Assembly (NCBI GenBank): GCA_945952045.1
Contig: CAMFHE010000005.1
Coordinates: 62,001 to 126,000 of the forward strand
Direction of reading: 5' to 3'
Origin: an uncultured Rhizobium sp.
GTDB lineage: Bacteria; Pseudomonadota; Alphaproteobacteria; Rhizobiales; Rhizobiaceae
Length of the DNA stretch: 64,000 bases
Positions 29,316-37,516 of this stretch are shown piece after piece. The translations under genes and the position numbers were made by a program. Under the pieces are notes generated by a model. That model worked only from the letters and a program-made list of their open reading frames with translations, had not been told where the DNA came from and did no database searches. Position 1 is the first letter of the stretch. Each line of letters begins with the position of its first letter.

Positions 29316-31115
29316 ATGGCTACCATTCAAGGCGTATACGTCGCCCTGTTCGGCCGTCCGGCTGACCCGACTGGCCTGACCTACTTCAACAGCGTCACCA
29401 AGAACGGCGCTGACCTGAACGGCATCGGCGATCTGGCTTCGACCCAGGAATACAAGGACCGCTTTGCTGGTCAGAACAACACGCAGGTCGTTAACTCGAT
29501 CTACCAGTCGCTGTTCGGCCGTGACGCTGAAGCCGCTGGCCTGACGTTCTTCGTCAACGCCCTGAACACCGGTACGCTCAACATCAAGAACATCGCAATC
29601 GCGATCCTCGATGGCGCCCAGGGTTCGGACAAGACGACCGTCACCAACAAGGTTGCCGCTGCTGACCTCTACACGAAGTCGCTCGACACCGCTCAGGAAA
29701 TCGGTTCCTACCAGGGCAACGCTGCTGCTGCCCAGGGCCGCGCTTTCCTCGCTGGCGTAACCTCGACCGTTCCGACGCAGGCTGCTGTTGACGCTGCTAT
29801 CCTGTCGATGCAGGCTGCTGGCGCTGTTGGCAACACCATCACGCTCTCTGTTGGTGACGCTGTTCTGTCGACCACGACCAACACGTTTGCTGACAAGGTG
29901 TCGACGAACAACAACGACACGATCAATGCCGGTACCACTTGGACTGCCGCTGACAAGATCGACGCCGGTCTGGGCATCGACACCTTCAATGCTACGCTTA
30001 GCGCAGGCGTCACTGTTGCCGCAGATGGCCTCAAGAACGTTGAAATTGTCAACATCACGACCGTAACCAACCCTGTTGCCGTTGATGTTGCCAATGCCAA
30101 GGAACTGACGACCATCACGCATACGGCGGCTGCTGGCAGCACCGACCTGACGGTTAACAATCTGTCTCAGTCTGCAACGTTTGGCCTCAAGGGTGCTCTT
30201 GCGACTGCTGATACGGTTGCTTTCGCTGATTCTGACGCAGCTTCGTCTGTCAAGGTTTCACTCGACGGCGCGACGGCTACCAGCCTCACTGTCAACAACA
30301 TCGGTACGCTGAATATTGCCAACACCGGCACGTCCAGCGTTCCGTTGATCACCGATGCTAAGTCGATCGTTATCACTGGCGACGGCAGCGTAACTTTCGC
30401 AACGATCACCGACGCAGTACTTCAGTCTGTTGACGCTTCCGCTTCGACCGGCGCTGTTTCGGTTGATCTTAGCGGCAACGACGCTCTCAAGTCGTACAAG
30501 GGCGCTTCTGGCATCGACACTGTTACTGTTGACGTTCTGCACACCAACGACCTGACGATCAGCACTGGCGCTGGCGCTGACACGATTACCGTACTCGGCG
30601 ATCGTTCCACGACAGCTGTGTTGGTGACCGAGAACGCTTCCAACAAGGCTATTGTCCTGACGGGTGGCGATGGCGCTGACACGTTTGTCTTCGGTGCGGC
30701 TTCCGCTAACCCGCTTGCTGGTGTAGTTGCTGCTAACCTGCACACTGGTTCGGTAGGTAACGTAGCTAGCGTTGCAACCGTTGCTGACCTGGTAAAGTCG
30801 CTGATCACGGTTTCGGACTTCGCGAAGGCTTCGGACACGATCAAGGTTGGCGATGGCGCTGCTGCAGCTGCTACTGCCGTTACGCTGACGTCTGGTGACC
30901 TCGGCACTATTGCTGCACAGGCTGATCTGCTTGCTGCTGCAACCAAGGCCGCTACCTTCATCGGCGTTGATAAGGTTGGTATCTTCAACTACGGCTCTGA
31001 TGCCTATATTCTCGTGAACTCGCTGAACACGGGCTTTGAAGTTGGCGATACGCTGATCAAGGTAACCGGTGCAGTAAACACCGACTTCACTGCAACGAAC
31101 TTTGCAGTGATCTAA
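29316..31115 (+). CDS. DUF4214 S-layer-like secreted protein
   Basis: 599 residues, very poor in Cys and aromatic residues, rich in Ala/Thr/Val/Asp. There is no Sec signal. The N-terminus (1-100) is a DUF4214 domain with an internal duplication: IYLxLFGRpADPxGL-type motifs occur as VYVALFGRPADPTGLTYF and IYQSLFGRDAEAAGLTFF. A long beta-rich region follows (NNDTINAGTTWTAADKIDAG, DLTISTGAGADTITVLGDRS). The C-terminus (FNYGSDAYILVNSLNTGF, then VGDTLIKVTGAV) resembles the type I secretion tail of Caulobacter RsaA. GCT and GTT codons are much commoner than in neighbours, as in a highly expressed or transferred gene. No secretion genes lie nearby. Confidence 0.8.
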   Translation: MATIQGVYVALFGRPADPTGLTYFNSVTKNGADLNGIGDLASTQEYKDRFAGQNNTQVVNSIYQSLFGRDAEAAGLTFFVNALNTGTLNIKNIAIAILDGAQGSDKTTVTNKVAAADLYTKSLDTAQEIGSYQGNAAAAQGRAFLAGVTSTVPTQAAVDAAILSMQAAGAVGNTITLSVGDAVLSTTTNTFADKVSTNNNDTINAGTTWTAADKIDAGLGIDTFNATLSAGVTVAADGLKNVEIVNITTVTNPVAVDVANAKELTTITHTAAAGSTDLTVNNLSQSATFGLKGALATADTVAFADSDAASSVKVSLDGATATSLTVNNIGTLNIANTGTSSVPLITDAKSIVITGDGSVTFATITDAVLQSVDASASTGAVSVDLSGNDALKSYKGASGIDTVTVDVLHTNDLTISTGAGADTITVLGDRSTTAVLVTENASNKAIVLTGGDGADTFVFGAASANPLAGVVAANLHTGSVGNVASVATVADLVKSLITVSDFAKASDTIKVGDGAAAAATAVTLTSGDLGTIAAQADLLAAATKAATFIGVDKVGIFNYGSDAYILVNSLNTGFEVGDTLIKVTGAVNTDFTATNFAVI

Positions 31116-31137
31116 TCTTTCCTCTCGGAAAGGAAGA

Positions 31138-31165
31138 ACCTCCGGCTTCGGTCGGGGGTTTTTTT
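31138..31165 (+). terminator. strong terminator of the S-layer-like gene
   Basis: A 9 bp stem (31138-31146 with 31151-31159) with a TTCG tetraloop and seven T residues, 22 bases after the stop. Confidence 0.92.
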
Positions 31166-31198
31166 ATGTGCGGGTATCGAGATCATTTGTGCCTGCGC

Positions 31199-31240
31199 AA
31201 CAAAATGCCCCCGGAAGTGTCCTTCCGGGGGCATTTTGTT
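31199..31240. terminator. bidirectional terminator between the convergent DUF4214 genes
   Basis: A perfect 19 bp inverted repeat (31199-31217 and 31222-31240, loop TGTC) with AAAA/TTTT ends, 15 bases past the stop of the minus-strand RTX gene. Confidence 0.9.
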
Positions 31241-31255
31241 GGAGCGGATCGCAGA

Positions 31256-33181
31256 TCAGGTGTCGATTGGCAGGGCGCTGGGGTTGGTCAGCACGCTGCC
31301 GACGGTTTTGACGATGGAGTCGAAGTTGACATAGAGCGTATCGATGTCGGCCGCGCTGAATTTCGAGACGTCCGTCAGCCCGTTCAGCTTGATGACGAAA
31401 TCGATGCGGGCATCGCCGTTGTCGTCGATGAACAGATAGCCGCCATTATCGACGCCGGCGGCGAAGAAGGCGTTGATCCCGCCGCCTGCCATCTTTTGCT
31501 GTTCCGGCAGGAAGCTCTTGACCGCGGCCGTGGAGGCTTCGTCGAAATCCTTGAAACCCGAGCCGTCATTGTAGTTGATGCCGATATCGTCGTTGACGAA
31601 GATCTTGATCTTGTCTTCTGTGGTCTTGAAATCGGTGATGGTGTCTGCGCCGTTGCTGAAGAGATCGCCGCCCAATCCCGGTATGCCCTTGAAATCCCCG
31701 GCTCTGATCTGGCCTTCCGGCAGATAGAGGAAGGTATCGTGTCCTGCGCCGCCCGTCAGGATGTCGCCCTTGTCGAAATCCGGTTTGGCGAAGAAGGGCA
31801 GCGGCGGGGTTTCGGAGGCCGCGACCATCGGGATGTATTTGCGCCACATGCCCTGATCGGAGCCGCCGAAGATGAAGTCGTCGCCCGCGCCGCCGTCGAT
31901 CTTGTCGCGGCCGGAGCCGAGGGAAACGATGAGGTCCTGTCCGTCGCCGCCGGTCAGCACGTTGTTGTCGCCGCCGATATTGATGACGATATCGTCGCCT
32001 GCGCCGCCGTCGATGACATGGATGCCGACCTTGGCCGGTTGCGTATCCGCTCTCGAAAACGCATCGGAGGGATTCGGCGGATCGATGCCGACAGGCGCTG
32101 GAATCGGGCCCATCGGCACGGCCGGGCCGGGCGGCAGGTCCATGACCGGCAGGGTCTGCTTCTGGATCGTCGGCGAAACGACGTAACCGTCGATGCCCGC
32201 CACGACCAGCACGTCGTTGCCGCGTCCACCGGTGAGCTTATGATCGAACTGGCTGCCATCGACGATCAGCGCGACGTCGTTGCCCTGCGTTCCCAGAACG
32301 GTGCTGCTCTGGCCCGGAATGCCGAAGAAGAAGGCGTTCGGCAACCAGCCATTCTTGTAGGATTCGATCAGGTTGCCGGGGATGCTGGCCAGCGCGCCGA
32401 TCTGCTCACCATAGGCCTTGTTGATCGGGTCGAGATTGTTGACCAGCAGCGTATCGCCCGTGGGCTTATCGGTGAAAGCGCCTGATTCGTTCAGAGCGGT
32501 CTGCACCGTCGCGAAAACCGCCTTCGGGGTTGCGTCACTATAGGTGTAGCTTTTGACCGGCGCACTATCCTTGAGAATGAGAACGTCGCCGGAATAGCTG
32601 CCTTCATCGGTGATCGGCGGCGGTCCGCTGCTGCTTCCGCCGCTATTGCCGCCTTCCGCCGGAGCCTGACCGGCCAGCGCCAGAAGCTTGAGGATCGCCG
32701 CATCGGCATTTTCGCCAGTGCCGGGATTGGCGCTGGTGATGCTGGAAATATAGTCGCGGCCGACCTGGGCGGCGGCATTGCCCTGATAGGCGGCGATCTC
32801 GATGGCGAGATCGAGGTGGGTGGTGAAGAAATTGGCGGCGACGACCTTGCCGTCGATCGTCGTCTTGTCCGACCCTTGCGCGCCATCGAGAATGCTGATG
32901 GCAATGGTGTTGATGGTGAAGGTGCCGTTCTTCAGGCCGTTGGAGAAGAAGGCCAGACCTTCCGGCTCCGCATCGCGGCCGAACAGCGACTTGTAGATCG
33001 AATTGACGATCTCGTCATTCGACTTGCCGGCGAAGCGGCTCTTGTATTCCGCCGTGTCGGCGAGGTCGCCGATCTTCGACAGATCGCTGCCGTTGTTGGT
33101 CACCTTGTTGAAGTAGGCCAGGCCTGCCGGATCGGCCGGACGGCCGAACAGCGCCAGATAAATTCCTTGAATCGATGCCAT
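31256..33181 (-). CDS. DUF4214 protein with RTX calcium-binding repeats
   Basis: 641 residues. The first 150 closely match the preceding gene: MASIQGIYLALFGRPADPAG and SIYKSLFGRDAEPEGLAFF, then ISILDGAQGSDKTTI. A Gly/Ser/Pro linker (about 180-200) leads to glycine-rich RTX nonapeptides: LTGGRGNDVLVV, IDGGAGDDIVIN, LTGGDGQDLIVS, IDGGAGDDFIFGG and LTGGAGHDTFLYL. The end (FIDDNGDARIDFVIKL) fits a type I secretion tail. It is acidic, probably Ca2+-folded outside the cell. A perfect CtrA-type box lies 79 bases upstream. The gene is convergent with its relative. Confidence 0.88.
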   Translation of the reverse strand: MASIQGIYLALFGRPADPAGLAYFNKVTNNGSDLSKIGDLADTAEYKSRFAGKSNDEIVNSIYKSLFGRDAEPEGLAFFSNGLKNGTFTINTIAISILDGAQGSDKTTIDGKVVAANFFTTHLDLAIEIAAYQGNAAAQVGRDYISSITSANPGTGENADAAILKLLALAGQAPAEGGNSGGSSSGPPPITDEGSYSGDVLILKDSAPVKSYTYSDATPKAVFATVQTALNESGAFTDKPTGDTLLVNNLDPINKAYGEQIGALASIPGNLIESYKNGWLPNAFFFGIPGQSSTVLGTQGNDVALIVDGSQFDHKLTGGRGNDVLVVAGIDGYVVSPTIQKQTLPVMDLPPGPAVPMGPIPAPVGIDPPNPSDAFSRADTQPAKVGIHVIDGGAGDDIVINIGGDNNVLTGGDGQDLIVSLGSGRDKIDGGAGDDFIFGGSDQGMWRKYIPMVAASETPPLPFFAKPDFDKGDILTGGAGHDTFLYLPEGQIRAGDFKGIPGLGGDLFSNGADTITDFKTTEDKIKIFVNDDIGINYNDGSGFKDFDEASTAAVKSFLPEQQKMAGGGINAFFAAGVDNGGYLFIDDNGDARIDFVIKLNGLTDVSKFSAADIDTLYVNFDSIVKTVGSVLTNPSALPIDT

Positions 33182-33259
33182 GATCCCGATTTCCCTCTCA
33201 TTCGCATCGTGCGATGGACGGGATTAAGCATCAAGAATTAGTAATCCGCAATGTATACG

Positions 33260-33274
33260 TTAATAGAAGGTTAA
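33260..33274 (-). promoter_or_regulatory. perfect CtrA-type box upstream of the RTX/DUF4214 gene
   Basis: TTAA-TAGAAGG-TTAA exactly fits TTAA-N7-TTAA (on the minus strand TTAA-CCTTCTA-TTAA). It lies 79 bases upstream of the start at 33181, in an A/T-rich 184-base gap. Confidence 0.6.
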
Positions 33275-33365
33275 TTCCGTAGCTGGATAGGGTGAGTCTG
33301 TGTCGTTTGTGCCGTATTCGAAGAATAGGCAGGCTCGTTTCAAGGCAATTTCCGGATATGTTCGC

Positions 33366-34376
33366 TCACGATCCATAAAATTCGCGGTACCAGTCCACGA
33401 ATTTCGCCACGCCCTCGGTGAGGCCGATTTCGGGGCGAAAACCGGTCAGCGCCAGCAGGAGATCAGGGGAGGCATAGGTGCGCGGCACGTCGCCCTGCTG
33501 CATCGGCAGCATGTTGCGCAGCGCGGTGCGTGAAAGCGCCGCTTCCACCGTCTCGACGAAGCGCATCAGTTCCACCGGCTGGCCGCCGCCGATATTGACG
33601 ATGCGAAACGGGGCCTGGGCCGAAAGCGTATCGGTGACGCCCGGAAGGGTGACGCGGCTTTCCTGCGTGGGGATGATCGCCGCCAATCGCAGGATGCCTT
33701 CGACGAGATCGTCGATATAGGTGAAGTCGCGGCTCATGCGTCCCTCGCCATAGATATCGATCGGCCGGCCGTTCAGAATGGCGTCGACGAATTTGAACAG
33801 CGCCATGTCCGGCCGCCCCCAGGGGCCGTAGACGGTGAAAAAGCGGAAGGCGGTGGTCGGCACCTTGTAGAGATGGGCATAGCTGTGCGCCATCAGCTCC
33901 ATGGATTTCTTCGAGGCCGCATACAGCGTCATCGGCTCGTCGGCGCGGTCGCTTTCGGCAAAGGGGATCTTGTCGTTGGCGCCGTAGATCGAGGAGGTCG
34001 AGGCGAGCAGCAGGTGGCGCGGGGCGATGTCGCGCGCCAGTTCCAGCACGTTCCACGAGCCGACGAGATTGGATTGCACATAGGCCTTGGGGTTTTCCAG
34101 GCTGTATCGCACGCCGGCCTGCGCGGCGAGGTGGATTATGATATCCGGCTCGGCAAGCTCGGCCGCGCGTTTCAGCGCATCGGCATCCTCCAGCATGCCG
34201 ATGACCGGGCGGAAGGCATTGGAACGGGCCAGGATCGCGTGGCGTCTTTCCTTCAGGGCGGGATCGTAATAGCTGGTCATGCCATCGAAACCGACGACGA
34301 AATGGCCTTCGTCCAGCAGGCGTCTTGCCAGATGGAAACCGATGAAGCCTGCCGTGCCCGTAATCAGATATCGCAT
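33366..34376 (-). CDS. lpsL: UDP-glucuronate 4-epimerase LpsL
   Basis: 336 residues from ATG 34376 ([20 protein letters not shown]); a 26-residue upstream extension is unlikely. It is a short-chain dehydrogenase fold with NAD motif GTAGFIG and the active Tyr-Lys in [24 protein letters not shown] and the substrate-binding [14 protein letters not shown] follow. It converts UDP-glucuronate to UDP-galacturonate, used in lipopolysaccharide and capsule. In Sinorhizobium lpsL pairs with rkpK (the rkp-2 region). Here they are divergent, with the epimerase using the product of the dehydrogenase. Confidence 0.92.
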   Translation of the reverse strand: MRYLITGTAGFIGFHLARRLLDEGHFVVGFDGMTSYYDPALKERRHAILARSNAFRPVIGMLEDADALKRAAELAEPDIIIHLAAQAGVRYSLENPKAYVQSNLVGSWNVLELARDIAPRHLLLASTSSIYGANDKIPFAESDRADEPMTLYAASKKSMELMAHSYAHLYKVPTTAFRFFTVYGPWGRPDMALFKFVDAILNGRPIDIYGEGRMSRDFTYIDDLVEGILRLAAIIPTQESRVTLPGVTDTLSAQAPFRIVNIGGGQPVELMRFVETVEAALSRTALRNMLPMQQGDVPRTYASPDLLLALTGFRPEIGLTEGVAKFVDWYREFYGS

Positions 34377-34531
34377 TTTTCCCGCCCGCCGTTCAGCCTT
34401 CCCTATGCCCCATGCCGGGCGGCCTGACAATGCGGGCTTTTGCCCGTGCGGCAAGCGTCATTGACAGCAGTCGTGATTTCGCAATCGAATGCCTATATGA
34501 AGCCTCCAATGCGCCAGCCATTTTGTTTTGC

Positions 34532-34576
34532 CGCATTGTCCGACGCCGAAGCGCATCCGCTTCGGCTGGAAATGCT
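34532..34576 (+). repeat. dispersed palindromic repeat family A, copy 2
   Basis: 45 bases in the lpsL-rkpK intergenic region, from CGCATTGTCCGACG to GCTGGAAATGCT, with the upstream box TTTTGTTTTG. It is closest to copy 4 (39206-39250). This is the only copy not placed at a gene 3' end; it lies 20 bases before rkpK. Confidence 0.75.
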
Positions 34577-34595
34577 CTAGAAGGTATCGACTGCG

Positions 34596-35903
34596 ATGAA
34601 GATTACGATGATCGGTTCGGGCTATGTCGGCCTGGTCTCCGGCGCCTGTTTTGCCGATTTCGGCCATGACGTCACCTGCGTCGACAAGGATGCCGACAAG
34701 ATCGAGGCGCTGAAGGCCGGCCGCATCCCGATCTTCGAACCCGGGCTCGACGGGCTGGTCGCGGCAAACGTCGCCGCCGGGCGGCTCGCCTTCACCACCG
34801 ATATTCCCACGAGCGTGCGCGAGGCCGATGTGGTGTTCATCGCCGTCGGCACGCCCTCGCGGCGCGGCGACGGTCATGCGGATTTGAGCTATGTCCATGG
34901 CGCGGCCCGCGAAATCGCCGAAAATGTCAGCGGCTTCACCGTCGTCGTCACCAAGTCCACCGTTCCCGTCGGCACCGGCGACGAGGTGGAGCGCATCATG
35001 CGCGAGACCAATCCGCAAGCCGATATCGCCGTGGTCTCGAACCCGGAATTCCTGCGCGAGGGGGCGGCGATCGACGATTTCAAGCGGCCGGACCGCATCG
35101 TCGTCGGGCTGGATGACGAGCGGGCGCGGGCGGTGATGACCGAGGCCTACCGGCCGCTCTATCTCAATCAGGCGCCCTTGCTGTTCACCACGCGGCGCAC
35201 CTCCGAACTGATCAAATATGCCAGCAATGCCTTCCTGGCGCTGAAGATCACCTTCATCAACGAGATGGCCGATCTCTGCGAAAAGGTAGGGGCCAACGTG
35301 CAGGAAGTGGCGCGCGGCATCGGGCTCGACGGGCGCATCGGCCCGAAATTCCTGCATGCCGGGCCGGGTTACGGCGGCTCCTGCTTCCCCAAGGATACGC
35401 TGGCGCTGGTCAAGACGGCGCAGGATTACGATTCGCCCGTGCGTCTGATCGAGACCACCGTCGCCGTCAACGACAACCGCAAGCGCGCCATGGGCCGCAA
35501 GGTCATCCATGCGGTGGGCGGCGATGTGCGCGGCAAGCGCATCGCCGTGCTCGGCCTTACCTTCAAGCCGAATACCGACGACATGCGCGACAGCCCGGCC
35601 ATCGCCGTCATCCAGACGCTCACCGATGCCGGCGCCGCTGTTATCGCCTACGATCCCGAGGGCATGGACAATGCCCGCAAGCTGATCGAGGGCATCGACT
35701 TTGCCGATAACGCCTATCGCGCCGCTGAAGGCGCGGATGCGGTCGTCATCGTCACGGAATGGAACCAGTTCCGCGCACTCGATTTCGCACGGCTGAAGAC
35801 GGTGATGAATGCGCCCGTCATGATCGATTTGCGCAATATCTACCGTCCAGACGAGGTCGCCCGCCATGGCTTCAGCTATACCAGCGTCGGGCGTGCCGAT
35901 TGA
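34596..35903 (+). CDS. rkpK: UDP-glucose 6-dehydrogenase RkpK
   Basis: 435 residues. An NAD-binding Rossmann start MKITMIGSGYVGLVSGACFA is followed by VAVGTPSRRGDGHADLS-type sequence, here FIAVGTPSRRGDGHADLSY. STVPVGTGDEVE comes next, and the catalytic Cys is in GYGGSCFPKDTLAL (about residue 263). The C-terminal UDP-binding domain has VLGLTFKPNTDDMRDSPA. It oxidises UDP-glucose to UDP-glucuronate, the precursor for surface polysaccharide uronic acids and substrate of LpsL. Its stop abuts the stop of the next, convergent gene. Confidence 0.95.
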   Translation: MKITMIGSGYVGLVSGACFADFGHDVTCVDKDADKIEALKAGRIPIFEPGLDGLVAANVAAGRLAFTTDIPTSVREADVVFIAVGTPSRRGDGHADLSYVHGAAREIAENVSGFTVVVTKSTVPVGTGDEVERIMRETNPQADIAVVSNPEFLREGAAIDDFKRPDRIVVGLDDERARAVMTEAYRPLYLNQAPLLFTTRRTSELIKYASNAFLALKITFINEMADLCEKVGANVQEVARGIGLDGRIGPKFLHAGPGYGGSCFPKDTLALVKTAQDYDSPVRLIETTVAVNDNRKRAMGRKVIHAVGGDVRGKRIAVLGLTFKPNTDDMRDSPAIAVIQTLTDAGAAVIAYDPEGMDNARKLIEGIDFADNAYRAAEGADAVVIVTEWNQFRALDFARLKTVMNAPVMIDLRNIYRPDEVARHGFSYTSVGRAD

Positions 35904-36512
35904 TCAGGGTTCGATCAGCGGCACATGGGGTGCGGCGTCGCGGGTGATGACGCCGGTCAGGCGCGGATCGTCCATGACTTCCACCATCGTGGCATAGGGC
36001 GAGAAGCCCGAGCGGCGGTAGAAGGCCAGAGCTGCGGGGTGATCCAGATGGCAGGTATGCACCCAGAGGCGCTGTATCGGCGCGGCCCAGGCCTTCGAGA
36101 TCGCCTGCTCCATCAGGAAGCGGCCGGCGCCCTGGCCGATCGCGTCGGCAACCAGTCCGAAGAAGGCGAGCTCGCAATCGCCCTCCTGGCGAAAATCCAG
36201 TTCAAGCAGTCCGGCGGGGCGCTCGCCGTCCACCAGCGCGAAAACCTCGACCTTGTCATCGTGGAGAATGGTTTCCAGCTCCGCATCCGCCATCACCAGT
36301 CGCGAGACCCACATCCAGTCAGCGCCGATCCGGCGGAATAGCGCCCGGTACTGTTCCAGCGACGGCCGATGCCAGCGCTCGAGGCGCAATGTGCCGGCAT
36401 TGACGGCGCGCGGGGCAGGGCGGGCGCGCATCTCCAGGCAGGTGACGACGGTTGCGACCTTGCCGGCGGGAACGGCCGAATAGCCCATCGGCAGGATTGG
36501 TGTGTCAGTCAT
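35904..36512 (-). CDS. GNAT-family N-acetyltransferase
   Basis: 202 residues. The acetyl-CoA binding region is LAFFGLVADAIGQGAGRFLM, followed by HTCHLDHPAALAFYRRSGF, the common GNAT C-terminal pattern. An N-terminal part of about 60 residues is of unknown function. The substrate is unknown. The TGA stops of this gene and rkpK form the palindrome TGATCA with no space between. A nested palindromic element begins 16 bases upstream of the ATG, so it may have displaced or supplied the promoter. Confidence 0.88.
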   Translation of the reverse strand: MTDTPILPMGYSAVPAGKVATVVTCLEMRARPAPRAVNAGTLRLERWHRPSLEQYRALFRRIGADWMWVSRLVMADAELETILHDDKVEVFALVDGERPAGLLELDFRQEGDCELAFFGLVADAIGQGAGRFLMEQAISKAWAAPIQRLWVHTCHLDHPAALAFYRRSGFSPYATMVEVMDDPRLTGVITRDAAPHVPLIEP

Positions 36513-36527
36513 GGCGGAAGCTCCCTC

Positions 36528-36791
36528 GGGTCAAAACGCAATCAGCTTGGGTGTTTTGCTGGCCATAGACTGGGCCTGAGTAGGAGGCAAGGTGCAGGAA
36601 GTGGCCGATCACTTTCAAACCTTTCCGACGCCCGCAGGCCCAGTCTATGGCCAGCCCGAAGGGTGGATACGGCTGGGCCGCCTGATTGCGAACAATGCTC
36701 GACAAGGCCTTCTGGCCTTGTCGAGCATTGTTCGCTTCCATTCAATCCCAGCCGCATCCACAAAACACCCAATCTGATTGCGTTTTGACCC
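36528..36791. mobile_element. 264 bp nested palindromic element (MITE-like)
   Basis: Outer arms 36528-36558 and 36761-36791 are inverted repeats matching at 30 of 31 bases. Inside are two long hairpins. The first (36558-36578 with 36635-36655, 21 bp perfect) encloses a smaller stem. The second (36688-36709 with 36714-36735, 22 bp perfect, loop TTCT) is extended by 36663-36677 with 36747-36761, one mismatch. The whole can fold as a three-way junction. It encodes nothing recognisable. No clear target-site duplication was seen at the ends. It resembles non-autonomous palindromic elements of rhizobia (RIME/MITE class), but I cannot name it. Confidence 0.65.
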
Positions 36792-37220
36792 TAATGCACG
36801 GCTGATTTCGTTGCGTGAAGGGTTGGATACTGACGGTGCGTTTGTCAATCGGGCCGGCTTACCCGGACGCGCCTGACATGCAGTGCGGGGCGTATCCAAA
36901 AGAACGGGCCGCGATCCCTCGTGAACCGCGGCCCTCTTTTCGCTCGTCTCCGCATCGACCAGCGAACATGACCAATACTTAAAGTTTTCGTTAATTGCCG
37001 GCAATTGGAGGAAATCACCTGTGAATCTCTGGTGTCGCGCGGCGCGAAGAATTCGTGCGCGCCGCGTGCAGGTTCGTCCGATACGTGCAGATGTTCTTGT
37101 TTCGGCAGCGAATTTCCGTGAATGCGCCGGAATTTCGCCTTGGTTTGTCCCAACTCATGCGGAAAGCTCGTTTGTGTCGGCGCACCTTGCGGCCGGGGTC
37201 GAAGCAATCGAGGGACAGGC
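36792..37220. other. intergenic region after the palindromic element
   Basis: 429 bases with no convincing gene on either strand. It contains a hairpin with T/A flanks at 36897-36940 (see separate entry) and an A/T-rich stretch near 36970-37010 (TTAAAGTTTTCGTTAATT) that may be promoter DNA for the small gene at 37221. Confidence 0.4.
36897..36940. terminator. bidirectional terminator-like hairpin without an obvious gene
   Basis: GGGCCGCG (36906-36913) pairs with CGCGGCCC (36927-36934). It is flanked by AAAAGA on the left and TCTTTT on the right. No gene was recognised on the left that would use it on the plus strand, so it may end an unrecognised transcript. Confidence 0.5.
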
Positions 37221-37457
37221 TTGCAGGACGAAATCGAAACCTTCCGTTATGTGGCGTTCGAAATCACGGACATAGGGGATGTCGTCCAGATGTTTGCGCC
37301 GCGCCGGGCGGAGAATCGCGACCATGCGATCCGCGCCGCGACGGTTCTGGCCGACACCTATGCGGGCGCTGCCGCCTGGCGGGTGCGCGCCGGTGTGGAG
37401 GCGGTCGAAATCCTGTTTTCGCGCGGCGCGATCGGCTCGCTTGACGACGTCGCGTAA
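37221..37457 (+). CDS. hypothetical 78-residue protein
   Basis: A TTG start at 37221 with a GAGGGA site before it gives LQDEIETFRYVAFEITDIGD followed by VVQMFAPRRAENRDHAIRAA. It ends near SRGAIGSLDDVA. It looks like a soluble alpha/beta protein with coding-like composition. No family is recognised. The next gene starts 60 bases later. A longer frame upstream is Cys/Arg-rich and not credible. Confidence 0.5.
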   Translation: MQDEIETFRYVAFEITDIGDVVQMFAPRRAENRDHAIRAATVLADTYAGAAAWRVRAGVEAVEILFSRGAIGSLDDVA

Positions 37458-37516
37458 CCCGTAAATCTTTCCTTAGTTTTTCACACGTCTTGGCAAGACT
37501 GTGTTATGTGTGGTTC

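Noticed and set aside
29316-33181. A type I secretion operon next to the DUF4214 genes
   Set aside because: No ABC exporter or membrane-fusion gene is present in the window; secretion genes would have to be elsewhere.
36542-36788. Short open frames on both strands inside the nested palindrome
   Set aside because: They repeat the same peptides because of the inverted repeats and lack ribosome sites, so they are by-products of palindromic DNA.
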